The position numbers and the translations under genes were made by a program. Below, piece by piece: positions 47,537-61,440 of a stretch of 64,000 nt of DNA (within the stretch, counting starts at the first letter, position 1; the number at the start of each line of letters is the position of its first letter). Under the pieces are notes generated by a model, which did not search any database, was not told where the DNA came from, and worked only from the letters and a program-made list of their open reading frames with translations. Source of the DNA: Triatoma infestans (lineage: Eukaryota; Arthropoda; Insecta; Hemiptera; Reduviidae). The stretch covers positions 103,439 to 167,438 of the forward strand of contig JAAEAF010014484.1 in the NCBI GenBank assembly GCA_011037195.1. Direction: 5' to 3'.

Positions 47537-50500
47537 GTAGGAACAATACACAAAATTTTTCTTTTCATAAATTATTTTAATTTTTATAAAGCTCAAAGAA
47601 AATGTGAACTATTTTTGGTAAATTGTTTCACAGCCTTTATTGTTTTCATTAATAATAACAATAATATTATAATAATAATAAAATAATTATTGATTTTCAC
47701 TCTTTAACACTTATAGATTTTATATTATATTTTGTTTTAAATTTTTTATTTCTTAAATCCTTTTTCTCCTAAACTCTTTATCTTCTTGTATTATTATCTC
47801 CTACCATATCTTTTTTCATTATTCTCCTTTCTTAGTTCATACGACCTTTCTTCTAATCCTGAACCTTATTCTGTTATAAACTCCTAGTAACAACTTCTTC
47901 TTAATAGATAAAAAGAATGAATAAGTGAAATAAAAAAACTAAGTACCTCTTTATGAAACTGTAATTGCAAAATAATAACCTAACAACTTTTGTTTTAAGT
48001 AAATAAAAAAAAGAGAAGTTTAAAAAGAAACTATTGATCTCTTAGAAAGTGTGTGAATGATATATTTATCCATTGCTAGCCTTTATACTATTAAATTGGT
48101 GTGTTAAAATTATAAAAATTAATAAATCTTGTTCATAGACACATTTAACAATATAATACTCATTAACAAATATGTTTTCTGACATTTCAACTCCACACTT
48201 TTCTTACATAGACAAAAAATTTAGGGATTAAAATCTTCTTTTTTAATCAAATCAAGTAAAAAATGAAGAAAAACTATAATTATAACAAATTTAAATTTAT
48301 TGTTAAAAAAAAAAAAAAAAAATGCAATACACTTGATTTATTTTTCACTTTTCATGCAGTCATTTATTTATTATTTATTTTTAAAATTTTCTTGGAATGC
48401 TACTCTGTTGTTTACGCACTGTACTGCAGGATGGTAGGGTGTGATGGAATAATGATTTTATTTAATTTTAATTTCACTTGTTTCTCTTTTACTATCATTT
48501 TAGTATTGTAGTTTTTAATCTTTTTCTCTCTCCCTCTTCAAATATTACTGTCCACAGCTTAAATATTGAAATAAAGGGCAAAGAAAGTTTGTTTTTATTT
48601 TTTAAATAAAAAGAAAATGCAATAATTATTTATTGCATATTTTAATTCAAGATTTTATCATAATTTTAATTCCATTTTTATTTTTTATTTTGTTTATCTT
48701 AGGGCTGTTTTAACAACTATTTTCATACATTTTGTAATAACCTTTGATCATCCATCACTCAACCCTTCATTTGCATGCCATCTGAGCTTTAAACGAAAAG
48801 AAAAAAAATTCTTTAGTAGAATTTTCTATTTTTTGATCTATAAAACTATGATTTTTTTTTTTTTCTATTTTTATTTTATTTCTAATTTTTAGATTGTCTC
48901 TAATGTTACGATGTACTTTTCTTAAGATAGTATTATTTATTTATTTTTCTTGATTTAAATTATTTTTTTTTACAAGTATTATGCTGTCTGAATTGCATCC
49001 TCTCAAAATAACAAATTGATTATAAAATTACCAATATTTTTTTCCGCACAATATGTATATATGTATATTTACATATATATTGTATATGTGTATATACAAT
49101 GAATGTATGAAGGAATAATTGTGAGAGTGAATTGTGTTTTTTATATATATGTATATATACATATATATATATTTAAATGAGGATCATGAAAGAATTTTTC
49201 AGTCATAAATGCTCTCAAGTGGCTAAACTAACTGAAAGGTGGATTTATGTTTGCATGCAGCTGCGTTTCAGTTTCTAAAAACTTTATTTTATAGTAAGTT
49301 TTTACGAAAGCGGGAAAAAGAATGGTTTTCAAAAACGTAACATGCAACTTATTAGAAGTGAAAAATTACTGATAAATTTGTGGCGGATCTTGTCTGATTT
49401 GTAAAGCTTCTTACTGCTATTTATTTATTTTTATATTTTAATATTTTTTTTTTGTTATCATAAATTATTTTCTTTAAACATTTAACTACAGTGGTGCGGG
49501 ACTACGATTTGGATAGAACCGGCTAATTGCAGTCAAAAACCATTGAAAGAGCCTTCTATCATCCCAACTAAAAAAGAAACCGTGTGTTCGCGGTGTGAAA
49601 TTTGAATCTATGTTTAGTTCAATGCTCTCGTCTTTGGCGCGAGCGGTCCCGGTTCGATTCTCTTTAGAGGCTCCTATAAATTTATATCGGCGATTTTCAA
49701 ACGTAACGCGTCTGCGGTGTCAAATTTGAAATCGAAGTTACCTCTCACAACAGACCAAGATGTTAATTAATAATTAATTATGAGATTGGGAAGAACACTG
49801 GTCCCATATCTGTGGCCTCGTTCCTTCTTTTCGAAGGACCTAAGGTAGAAAAAAAGGTATGCTTTAATGAAATAAAAATTTAAAAATAAAACAACACTGA
49901 ATATCCTTTTTTTTAAATTTCATATGTTCCTTAATTTCAAATTCCAATGTTTTTATTTCAATGCAACACCCAACGAATATATGTGTATTTCTAACTATTC
50001 CTTTCTGTAATTTATAGTAGCCCTGCAACTAATTATATACAGATGTTAGCTAAAATATGTCCAAATACCTACCTTATATAGGATCAGGATATGGGGCATT
50101 AAAGGAAGGAATAAATGAAATTTCTTGCAAATCTGGCCACTTTCTTCAGTCATTATTTTTGTATTTTCATCAGTTAAAAATAATTGAGTTGGTTGGTATT
50201 AACTCAGCAGATGATTCTTTATTGTTAAATTTAATATCCTGTTTGTAAAGCAGATTTACCTGAATTGAAAGATAGATTTATATAAAATAGTTGATTAGAG
50301 TTTTATATTCCATATACATTTTTGCTTTTGAAAGTGGTCTGTCAACATTTCCAAATAGGTTATGTTTCGTTGAACACTTAATTTTTGTACGTGAAAACTA
50401 AATATGTTTGGAAGACTTATTTAAACTAATAAATTATTAATTTAGACACACACTTATTCATTTTACGATTAGCCGTACTAAATGAGAACCTTTTTTCACA

Positions 50501-52876
50501 ATTTATTTAGAGTAAACATAAAGTACATTCGCACCAGTTCTTAAACTTACGTAACTTGCGTATATTTTCTGTTGGAATATTATCTTATATAGAATTTCAA
50601 ATAGAGTTGTAGCCTGAACCTTTTTTCTTTAAAATCGATTCACTTCTGTTCTCTTACATCATATTACGTTAGAATGTTAAATGCACATTATTTATCGATT
50701 ATATTATTTAGCAATGCTTAAAAATCATACTTCATGAGCCCCTTGAAATTATTCTTAAGTTTCGCATCCGGCCTAGGTCTACATGTAAGTAAACACATAG
50801 GCCTCCTTTTTCATTATCTGGCCTATTTCACCAATAAATCCTTAAATGAACTCGATTCACATTAAAATATTCAATGAACTTTGTCTCGTCGTACATTAAT
50901 TCTGCTATAAAGAGCATTTAGTATATTCTCGCTAATTTTTTCGTATTGCTGCAGTGAATCACAAATGCTTTTTTTAAGGTTCTTGCCTTCTATTAAATCA
51001 AAAAACTTTAGTAAATAATTATACATTGTTAAATTTATTTATATTTTTATAAAGAGTTCTAATGCTACAAAAGTGCCTAATCGGTTTGTAACGGAAAAAT
51101 TGGTTGACTATGTTAGCCTGTATCACTTAAATATAAATCCATCTTTTTCCTTAAATATTTAAGTATATGAATTTTTCAATAATTTCTATTATTTTCTTAA
51201 GTTAAGTAGAGTTCTAAGTTAGTTACTTTTTTTTTTTTTACATTTTCCAAAAGCAAATCTATATAAAAAAGCTATTCAAAAATAAAGCAAAAGAGAAGAA
51301 AAAACTTGAAAGTTTGGCATTTTTTTATTTATTTATTTTATTTAAATATCGCTAATTCTTAAATTATTTCAAAATAAAATTGAATGGTCTCTAGTAATTT
51401 TCCAATATTTTATATTGATGATTCTTCATAGATAAACAGGTAAGTATGTATGATCCGATAAATCACAGAATTCATTATAATTTTTTTTTGCCATTTATTC
51501 CGTTTTATTTAGTTCAATTTTATGATTTTTTTGTTTTAAATTTATAACTTAAAAAGTTATGAGTAAAAATAAGTAAGGCACAACTACACTTTCAAATAAA
51601 CACACTAGAAAGAAATAAGGTAAAGCCATTGCATTTTATTATATTTTCTGAGTTAATTTACATTTTACATTAAGAAAACTTTTTAAATATTGATGCCACT
51701 TTGAAAGCCTAAAAATATAAACCAATTTTATGCATTTATCTGGCAAAAAAAAGTTTTGCAGCGATTTTTAAATTTTTTTTTTTTTTTTTTGTTTATTTAA
51801 CAATTGAAAAATTGGTTTTAAAACCAATTTACACTTAGAAGTGATTATACTTTTTTTTAATATATATTTATAGAATTTTTGCTTTTTATTAAATTGAAAT
51901 TCAAGAAATTAAATAACTTGAATTTATTTTTTATTTAAATTGCGTCATGTAAGTCAGCATTTATTTTTATTTTATTTTTTTATTTTAGTTAATAAACTTT
52001 CAACATTCCTGGGAGCCAATTGTTGTAACTCGCATACAGTATTTAGATGATCCTTTTTTTTTGTATCGAAGATATACATTCAATTTGTGTTTATCAATTA
52101 AGTAGAATAGTTCCTTGTTTAAATAAAATTGGATTGAAGAAATGTTGCCTAATCTAAACGTTTGCTCTTAATGAGTATTTTACATTAATTAATACCTCTC
52201 TTTGGCAGCTTATAATTTCTTAAATGTTAAACGATTAGTTTCATAATTCCGCTCAGCAAATTGTGGCCGGTCAGGTCATGATTGTTGACCAGTGCCATCA
52301 CCTTCTGCACGTCTTACCTCCTCTTCATGCTTCTTTCATTTGGTCTCTTCCTTTATATTTACTATCAACCGAAAGGCTAAGGCCTATAGCAGACTCCAAT
52401 GTAGAGCAGTCTTGCCGAATGCTAACGATTCATTTTAGTCAACGGTTCGGAAACACAAGATAGCAGCTCAAAACGGTATTATAAGTCTTCATAAGGAGTA
52501 GGGTTGAACAAAAGCAGCTTACAGATGCTGCTCCATCGATGCCCATCGTTCACTACTTGGATGCTGACGTATACGAAAAAGTTCCCTCTTTTTCCCTTCC
52601 TGTATATAGTCCATCCTGCACAATAGAATTCATTGCGTTTATTTTGGGTACCGGATGTTATGCGCAGCCCACTCTTTCAACCGCCAGTTGCAATCTTTCT
52701 TTATTTCTTTACAAAGACTATTGGCTAAAAGGATATGATATGTGCACACTTCATCAGCGAATTCAGGACGTCCGATCTGTTATATATTTAAAACAGTATT
52801 TTGTTGAAAACTGTACATTATTTGAATGTCCTAATAATATACTTTAAATTCATTTATCTAAATAATAATTTTTTTT
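47537..52876 (+). other. Start of the long Syt1 intron 6; a possible tRNA-like SINE at 49590-49860
   Basis: The stretch is AT-rich with T- and A-runs and a TA/TG-rich microsatellite at 49055-49175. At about 49590-49860 a GC-richer block has TTAGTTCAATGCTCTCG then GGTCCCGGTTCGATTC, a B-box-like sequence, suggesting an old SINE of another family (moderate doubt). A stretch at 52263-52850 has two open frames that I could not assign. Confidence 0.45.
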
Positions 52877-53122
52877 AGGGAAGGAAATAGTTAAGTGGTT
52901 AGCGTACTGGACTCCCACACGGAGGACCCGGGTTCGAGTCCAGCTGTGCTACCCTTAGATTTTTTTCTTCCCAGAAGCCTCCAATCTTACTATCCGGTGA
53001 TGGACAGTGTTGTCTGTAACGAGAGATCACTGTCCGGAGGCGCACTGAGAAGGCTCCGGGCGCCAATGACCATAGATGTTGACGCGCCTTAAATTAAAAT
53101 AATAATAATAATAATAAAATAA
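52877..53122 (+). mobile_element. tRNA-derived SINE (family B), full length
   Basis: The head AGGGAAGGAAATAGTTAAGT then GGTTAGCGTACTGGAC provides the A box. GACCCGGGTTCGAGTCCAG is the B box, and the element ends GCGCCTTAAATTAAAATAAT with a short (AAT)n tail. A 13 bp target-site duplication AATAATTTTTTTT is at 52864-52876 and 53123-53135. Confidence 0.88.
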
Positions 53123-53135
53123 AATAATTTTTTTT

Positions 53136-56100
53136 GTTGCCTAAATTTCAAATGAAATAATTAATATGCTTTTCAAATCGTCAGGCTTAAAATTATAATG
53201 AGAGGTTTATACGGCCACTATCATATAAACATCTTGTTGAAATCATTATTACTTTAACACTGTAATTGGCACAGAGGGATTATTTTTTTCTCCTTTTCCT
53301 TTGGGAGACATAGTACACTGCAACTTTGAAGATCTTTTATTTTCTTCTGATGCCAAGGTCTCTTTCAACCTAAAGCACCCTATATAAGTCTATTTCTTTA
53401 AGAAATTATATGGTCTGGAAGGTTCTAAAGAGAATATCTCCTCCTCGAACACCAGTATATAGTAAAGCTTTTAAACTTTCTTTGGATGAAAGTCCATCCC
53501 GATAGACAGCACTCCATCTCTGTGGAACTTCCGCAGAATCCGCAGGCGCTATCTCATTCTAGGCCAAGTCTACTATGCTATAAAGTGATGCTTCATGAGG
53601 AATACTGTTAGCAAATACAATTTATTTTTGCTTAGGTTGATGCATATCTCGGCTCTTTCCTAATCGTAAAATCAGCTGGCTAAAAGAGTCTTTAGTCTCT
53701 TGGAAGGGTTGCAATAGCAATGCTTCCTCCTCAATTCATAGACCTTCTTGGCGAGACTAAAATGCCTAACCCAAAAAAGGGTTTCAGTTTTATGAAGGAG
53801 ATTGCTGCACCCAAAGAGATTTGCTAAGTGAATAAACCTTTAATTTGTCTAATAGAGAATGTAAAGAAATCTATAGATTAGGTAATCTTTTTTTAATATT
53901 TTATCCTCTTTTATACAAAAAATGATTGATTTTATTTAATTTATAACGTCAAATTAACTCTCCTAATCATCGTTTAATATTTGTTAACTTTTTTTTTTAT
54001 ACTTTAACTCTACAAGTATTATTAGAAAAACTGTGTCGGTAATGTTGCATATAACAATGACATGCGATGTTCAAGAGTTGGCAACCGATTTTTAGAATGA
54101 ATGTTTTTTTAAATGAAGCTTTTTTACTTTATTTTTATATACTTGTATGGTAAAAGCGCAATAGTGGTTCCCTCTCTTAAAGCGAGTTTCTATTTGTTTT
54201 AAACATTTCACTAAAAAAAAAAATTCAAATTAGTTTAACAAAAAAAAAGGGGGAAACTAAATAGTTATTTAGTTTCTTAATTTCAAAATCAGAGCTTTGC
54301 TATTTGGACATGAGAGGTGTGTTTTTCGAATTAGCAGGCACTCTTAAACCTCTAATTTGTTGAACTTTCCAAATTGTATTCAGTACTCTATTCAAAACAT
54401 AAGAAGTAGTAGGATGAACAAGTTTAGCGATTCTTTTTAATAATTAAATACAATAATTATAGTTGAAGAATGCCTGTTTTGAGGTGGTAAAGTTTTTTCA
54501 AAATAGTAAAAAAATGAAAGCTTTGCGAAAGAATTAAAAACAAAACAAAAAACAAAAAACTTGAAAGAATAAGGCAGAGCTCTCACTAATGGCCGAGATT
54601 TAGCGTAATTGTGTAATTCATGTTGTTTTTTTCTTTCTTTTTTGTCTCTGTTTTTGGCCCGATATTTCTCTCTATCTATCTATCTCTGCTTAAATGGCCT
54701 GTGTATTGGTTATGTTACCCGGGTGTGCATGATGACTCTTCGATAACTCATTTCACGTAAGTATAACACACCGTCAGCATGTGAGAGTATCATTTTTTTT
54801 CAATGTCAGTGTCCGTCCGTAACAATAAATGTGTGTGGTTGTGTGTGGTATGTTTGATTTAAATATAAATAATAAATATTATATATAAATTTATAATACG
54901 TGTGCTCTGTTCTGCAGTTTAATTTAAATTAAACTTAAAACTTATTATTATATATGTGTTTAGCCAATGTGGTGCTTTTTACTGCCATAAAAACTATATA
55001 TATATAAAAATATGAAATTCTTTGTGGTGACTTTCTTTGCTGAAAAATAAATTAAAAAAAAAAATAAAATAAATTAAAAAATAAAGCACAGATCCCAAAA
55101 TTTTTTATTAATAATAAAAATGAGGTAAATACTTGCCCTGGTAAGGATAAACAAAAAATATCTCATGGTTTTTATTACATATTATTATTTATATAATTTT
55201 TTTCTTTCTTTTTTTTATAATACTTTTTAACATTTCTAGAACCTGGATTGAATAAAAATAGGTAATTTTTATTTTTTTTGTTTACGATTTTACAATTTTT
55301 ATACTAAGAGTTAATCATTTTTTTATATTGCTTGAATTTGCAAAGAGTTTCATTAAAGAATGTAATTTAAAAATGTATGTATATTACTTTATACTGTCAT
55401 GGAATGTGGGTACGAAGCATGCAGCATGTTTTTTTTAGTATTTGAAAAGCTTTTTTCATAAAATGCTTTTAAAAATTCCGTTCCACACCTTTTTATTTTT
55501 TGTACTTTTTCCACATCATAAATTTTTCGTTTATATTATCATTGTCCATATATTTGTTTTTTTTTTTTTTTTTGTTTTGTTTTCTATTTTATATAAATAA
55601 AAAAATAATGATGATAATTCATGTTTTTTTGTTTAGTTTGTTTTTATACATGACTATTTTGAAGAATAACTATAAGTCTTAAGTCCTATATTGAGTTTAA
55701 TATTGATTTAAGATTAAAAAAAAAAAAACTTTTTTTTTAATTTACAAAGAAAAACTGTGTAATAATAGATAAAAGTTATATTAAAAACAACAAGTAGTTT
55801 CTGTAGATGAAATGTAGCAAACAATATATTATTAAACACCTAACCCCTCGTACAATACAAATTTTTACAACCTTTTAGGATATAGAAATGTACAATAATT
55901 TAACTTTGTTTACTTTTTTATTTTTATTATATTTTTGTTTTGTTTGTATATGTTAGTTATGTGTTAGCTACCTATAAAAAAAAAAAGTCAAAGAAGAGAG
56001 AAAGTATATATTAACAACAATTAGCCTCAACTTTTTTCATATAGTGTGCTAACAAATAATAAATTGTTTAACACACATACAAAGGCTGCCTGAATTAATT

Positions 56101-58972
56101 AACAAAGTGATTATTTTTTTATTTTAGTTTTAAAAATTCACTATGTGCACAAATATGAGAATCCCTGAGGCATTAATCATTTTTAAATAACCTGTTTTTA
56201 TGATTTTTTTGTTTGTGTTTATTTTATTTGGATTACTAGGGTTTCCTTTTTTCTTTTTTTTTTTAACCCTTACCTAAATGTGGTGTACATAATAAATGGT
56301 ATACTAAAGCATTATTTTATTTTAATTTTTTGTGAAATGTACGTACATATCATTTTTATTACTTTTTTTTTTATGTTACTATTAAAATAATAATTTACAA
56401 GAAGAAAACATTATTTATTAGAAATAATAAACCACCTATTATGGGTACATCTCACAATAAATTTTAGAAGCTTCAAAGAAGTCTATGTGAGTACACTTGC
56501 CACGCTTATGTAGAGTTTTAAAGGCTTCTTAGCTGTTGTTCACAAAAACGACAGTAAAAATTAACCGTGAACACTTAACAGTCGTTCAGTAACTATATAA
56601 TTGGTAATTGTAGGAGAAACATGTCATTCGCCAGGCCAACAATAACCTTAGTAAACTATTTAGATATGCAATTTTTTCCCATATTTATTAAAATTTTATC
56701 CTTGATTAATGTTGAACATCATTGAATACATCTAAAATAGGCAGAAAAAAAAAAACAAGCAGTTTATTTCAAAAATACTTTGTCATCTTTAAAATTTGCT
56801 TAAAGAAATATTGAATTTTGATATTGTGCTGAATATAATAGCTAAATTTTCAGCTACTATAATTTATACCCTGTTTGCTGTAGTGTTGACATAAAAGCAA
56901 ATTAATCAGTATTTAGTAAGATTGCATTATATTCTTAAGATTAATTTTGTTCCGCCAGAGTTTTTTATGTTGTATGAATTATTTTCATAAATTGTTATTT
57001 TTAAACGCCTAAAAAAATTTAGTATATACATATTTTTCAAAATTCGCCGCTTCAACGATTGACTTAAAAAATAAATTCATTTATTGAATGAAGATTTTAT
57101 ATGTAACTGGGAGATGGCTATTAAAGAATGCTGTTGAATATACCAGTGAACTGTTTGTAATCAGTTTTCTATAGTTAAAGCATAGAGAGAGCATTACCTC
57201 CTGAAAGATAAAAAAAAAAATCAATAAACTATACTTAATGAAGGGATCAAAATATTTTGGTGAATTAAGGTTACTAGAAAAAAGTAAAACATGATTGAAC
57301 CGTTAGGAAAGATTATATTTTAAAAAAAAAATGAATTCTACCAATGAAAACATAAAATTCCTTAGTTCTGGCATAAAATTCGTGGAAAATTTCTGGCCAT
57401 TTAGGGTCATTGAATTTTTCAGGTAAATTTAAAGAAATATCGTGGCAAAAAAAAAAATATATATAATTAATCATTTCCCGGACACTCTTCAATCAAAAAA
57501 TAAAATCATTCAATTGAAATGAATACCGTAATTGATTCTCTTATCGAAACTTATATTGCCTGAGAAAGTTATAAAATCTGAAGCAAACCATAAACTTCTT
57601 AACTTCATTATCTTTAATGCCTGAATTTATAGTGTTTTAATACATGTTTCTCCTGTAATCACCAAGAAGTTGATATGAAAACAAAATCTAACAGAGCCAG
57701 GTTGCCATGCCAATGTAAACTGGGATCTAGTGTTGTGGCAGCGCGCATATGTGAGTGTACGTGGAATAATGTGACCAATATACATACATGTTTTTGTTGT
57801 ATAATTTGTATTAAAAATAATGTTTCATTTATAATAAAATTGTAAAAGTGTTTCTCCATCTGCTTTGAAAATTTAAGATTGATATTTCACACCATCTTTG
57901 TAGGCAAAAGGAAAATTGTCACCGACAGTGAATTTAAGTAAAATAAGTGTTTTATTTATTTATTTTTTTCTCTTGAGGTTCACTTAACGGAAAATGTTAA
58001 ATAAAATCTAAATTTAATCTTAAAACAGTTTAATTTCAGATAATGAACAGTTTCTATTGATGGAGTCAAAACAACAAAGTGATTTTTACAATCATTAAAT
58101 ATTTTACAGCCTGTTTTAAACTGTTGCAACCGTTCTCATTTCAAATTCAGCTTGTCTCAAAAATATTTAATTGGTCAAAGAAATTTTGAAACATTTTGTT
58201 TTTACACTTTTTAGTTATTTTTCAATAATAAGATTTCTTGTAGATCGATGTAAGCCTTTGTTATCTTCATATGAATCCAACTTCTTTTCTATATTTTTTT
58301 AGATGGGTGGCTTCGAAAACTACCCTCTTTCTAGAAAAGACAGGTTATGTTATTATTTAAAATTTCCAGCCAAAATATGGAGCATGAAGAATTATCAATG
58401 CCGTTAGACTTCTAAAAATTTTAATAGAAACATATTGACAAGTTGTATGGATTATTTACTACTGTACTGTACTTTTTCGCTTCATTTTCCGTTCCTACTC
58501 TCACCGGTCCTTTAAGTTTTATAGAAATCTGTCGAATCTGATATTTGATTTGCCTGCTTCATTCCATTCTACACAGGCCCATAACAATGTCCCAGCATCA
58601 ATTTCATCATTTTTCTCTCTTTTCCAAGAATTACACAATGAAGGTTAGCTCTTGCCTTCTAGAGATATTCTCTGGACATCCCCATGTTAACCCTCTACCA
58701 AAATATTGTACTAACGACACAAACACAACATTCTTCAAAAGCAGACTTTTCAAAAAAATACAGACTTCTTATCCTTAAATGGCTGATATAATATTTCGGC
58801 CATTATACTCCGTGGTACAATAAAATGTGCCTTTAATACTTCCAAATTAAAGTGTTATCCAAAAGGTTATTCTATACGGAAGGTTCTATGCGGCATTAGC
58901 CGGAGAAAGTCTTTTAGAGAAAAATTTGCAGTGAAACACTTACACGACTTTTTCTTACTCTTCTTCATACAA
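53136..58972. other. AT-rich DNA, no gene recognised
   Basis: About 5.8 kb of AT-rich sequence with many T/A runs and a short CTAT microsatellite near 54671-54688. 53260-53830 is less AT-rich; its minus strand shows a short INLSKNKL-like stretch that could be LINE debris, but the evidence is weak. No exon with splice sites in a conserved frame was seen. The end (58895-58972) is a dispersed-repeat copy. Confidence 0.5.
58895..58971 (-). repeat. Dispersed-repeat copy interrupted by a Helitron
   Basis: GCAGTGAAACACTTACACGA and CTTACTCTTCTTCATACA match the minus orientation of the repeat end, GAAACACTCACACAACTTTC. The copy appears to resume after the Helitron at 59917 (TTATGTATAAAATGATAATT). Confidence 0.55.
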
Positions 58973-59916
58973 TCTATATACGAGATAAAAATTCAGCATC
59001 CGTATGTTTGTGGCCGTAAAACTCGAAAGTAGCCGATGGATTGACTTAAAATTTTTACACAACGTTGCATTCTATATAAGAGTGTTTATATATATACTTT
59101 TTACTCCGAAGTTCCCATAGCGTTTCGCGAGGTTGGCGAAATAGACAGACTCAGACGCGTTGCGATGGTAGCTCACTCTCTGGAACTCTTTCTCAACTAC
59201 TTATAAGTACTCTATTCCGAAATGCCCACGGAAACGCGAAATTCCGAGCTAAATCCGTTCAAACGGTCATATTGCGTTAGCACTTGCTTCTTCAGGTATT
59301 GCTGCTACGTTGATAGATTGAGGTTGAACAGCGCATTCTGCTCTTAAACTGTCATGACTTAAACATGCACTTCACAGAAAACCGAACATGTAACATTTTT
59401 AAAACATCAGGAATGGGAATGGTTCTTGAAAAATCATTGTATGGGATGAGTGTACAATGGCTTATAAGAAGTCATTGGAAGCATTAGATCATACATTGAA
59501 AGACTTGGGAAATAATCAAGTTCCATTTGGTGGAGCATTGGTGTTACTAGCCGGTGTTTTCAGGCAAACGCTTCCTCGCTCACACCAGCTGATGAAATAT
59601 TCAATGCATGCCTGCTTGAAATATTCAACTCTTTGGAGCACAGTAAAAAAAAATCATTTAACAACGAATATGAGAGTTCAACTTCAAAACGAACCAACAG
59701 CTGTCATATTTTCAAGACAACTCGATAACGGCACTGCTCCTACAAATCCGGAAACGGGAAAAATCACCTTCCCATCTAATTTCTGCAACATTGTACATTC
59801 AAAAGAAGAATTAGTAGACAGGATATTCCAAAGCATCGAAACAAATTATCAAAATCACGCATGGTTAAGTCTAAAAATCAGACTGAGCCACAGCGAAGCG
59901 TGGTCGGGTTAGCTAG
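58973..59916 (+). mobile_element. Short Helitron with both termini and a helicase remnant
   Basis: The 5' end TCTATATACGAGATAAAAAT at 58973, followed by TTCAGCATCCGTATGTTTGT, matches the usual arthropod Helitron start. The 3' end has the hairpin CCACAGCGAAGCGTGG (59888-59903), nine bases of spacing and CTAG at 59913-59916. Flanking bases are A (58972) and T (59917), the usual insertion site. The inside holds a fragment of the Pif1-like helicase: SSGIAATLID near 59290, then a WDECTMA block and LVLLAGVFRQTLPR. Length is 944 bp, far shorter than an autonomous element; the Rep domain is absent. Confidence 0.87.
59280..59880 (+). pseudogene. Helitron Pif1-like helicase fragment
   Basis: The main open stretch from 59457 reads MAYKKSLEALDHTLKDLGNN and FGGALVLLAGVFRQTLPR, then LTTNMRVQL. 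In the helicase family this is the motif II-III region (WDE..M..., GG..V...GD.RQ.LP), with the usual Asp replaced by Val (GVFRQ). Upstream pieces (ALASSGIAATLI, TAHSALKL) lie in other frames. The C-terminal 40 residues have no match to the family and are non-helicase sequence running into the Helitron 3' hairpin. Not functional. Confidence 0.8.
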
Positions 59917-60032
59917 TTATGTATAAAATGATAATTTCTTTATATATCAAATTTTGCTCATTTGTCCTAACAAAAATATTGAGGTAGTGGGAGGACAAGT
60001 GCCAACCTACCAACCGAGGCAGGCAGAATCTA

Positions 60033-60879
60033 CGAGGGTCATTCAATAAGTAACGAGACAAATCACTGTAGCTCACACAAAACTTTGGCTACTTTTCAAC
60101 ATAGTCTCCAGCAACATTTATACATTTGTCCCATCATTTATGCCTATGGCATAAAATTCTTTAGGTTGATCTCGAAGCCCCTTTTGCACCTGATTTTTAA
60201 CTTCTTCATTGGATTCAAAATGTTTCCCATTTAGAGCCTCTTTAAGGGGTCCAAACAAATGGAAGTCCGATGGGGCAAGGTCGGGGGCTGTAGGGGGGAT
60301 GTGGAAGGATCTCCAACCCACTTTCTTTGTGGGTGTCTGTATGTTGTCTTGGAAACCATCTCGCACAAGTTTTGTTGTACATAATGTTATGGACATTTCC
60401 AACACTTGCATGCACTTCTTCAGCTATCAGTTCAACATTAATACGCCTGTTGTCCTGAATTAACGCGTTAATGCGAGATTCGAGGGAGGAAGTTGCAACT
60501 TCAACCGGTCGTCCACTGCGTTGCTCGTCAGAGACACTTACCGGCTGTTCCACTTTTAAACTGTCCTATCCATTTGTAAACGTTCGAACGGTTCAAACAA
60601 TTATTCTCGTACACTTTCAATTTTCTTTCGTGGATTTCATTACCTTTGATACCCTCGGTAACTAAAAATCTAATCACTGAGCGTTGTTTTTCCGAAGTGC
60701 AATGCTCGAGCGGACTCGCCATTGTTAACTGAATACATTTGAGGTTATGCTTACCAAATACTCTCGAACAGCTGGTAAGAGACTAAGTACAAGGATGCCA
60801 ACTTGACGCACTGAAACTATTGTATTGATTAAACAAACCGTTTCTGAGCTGACTCGTTTCTTATTGAATGACAAGTTCG
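60033..60879 (-). mobile_element. Mariner element, internal deletion derivative, flanked by TA
   Basis: The terminal inverted repeats begin CGAGGGTCATTCAATAAG at 60033 and, reversed from 60879, CGAACTTGTCATTCAATAAG. TA dinucleotides flank both (60031-60032 and 60880-60881), the mariner target duplication. The transposase starts at 60722 and is in three frames with two shifts. It shows the N-terminal HTH region, QRSVIRFLVTEGIKGNEIH and VYKWIGQFKSG, then SGRPVEVAT. The central ~120 codons with the first two catalytic Asp residues are deleted near 60320. APDLAPSDFHLFGPL with the third Asp follows, then QPKEFYAIGI. The element is therefore non-autonomous. Confidence 0.88.
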
Positions 60880-60939
60880 TACATTATAGAGAATAATATT
60901 GAAAGAACCCATTAGAATTTTAATGACACAGATTTCTCA

Positions 60940-61440
60940 GAACTACCCAAAAACAATATTTTTTTTTTTTAGAAAAATGTTACAAATAAAAGTAATAGGT
61001 TTAAATCTGTGCAGTTAATATACCAAGTTTAATGGAAATCGTGGTCGTTTTCAAGAAAATTTCAAAACCTATTCTGTGAACTCGCACTTCCGGTTAACCG
61101 ATTTTCTTCAAATTTGGAATTCTACAATACTTCAATTGTGCATTAATATTATGTACGTTGCAAGACAAGACATTGTTCTGAAGTAATACTTTAGAGGAAA
61201 GCTTAACGCTACTGTTCCCCCTCCCCTCCAAATTATTTTTTGTCTGGAAAAGAATTCGAATAGAAGTGATAGGTATTAATGCGGTTAGAAAGTAAACAAA
61301 GTTTAAAAAAAATTGTTGGAGTTGTTTTCAAGAAAATCGCGAAAAACTTGAAAAAAAACAACGTTATTGATAGATTTTTTTTGTCCGAAACTCGAGTCAA
61401 ATGGGTGAAAATACACAAACGGAAGTTTTAAGATCCTGTG
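60940..61440 (-). repeat. Dispersed CCGGAAGTGC repeat copy, minus orientation
   Basis: The minus strand has CCGGAAGTGCGAG near 61090, GAGGGGAGGGGGAACAG near 61215, AACAACTCCAACAATTTTT-type text near 61310 and an ACTTCCG-related end near 61420. The module order is that of the minus-oriented family. Confidence 0.65.

Noticed and set aside
52263..52850. Two + frames of 66 and 102 codons
   Set aside because: No family motif or conserved feature was recognised. They may be debris of an unknown element.
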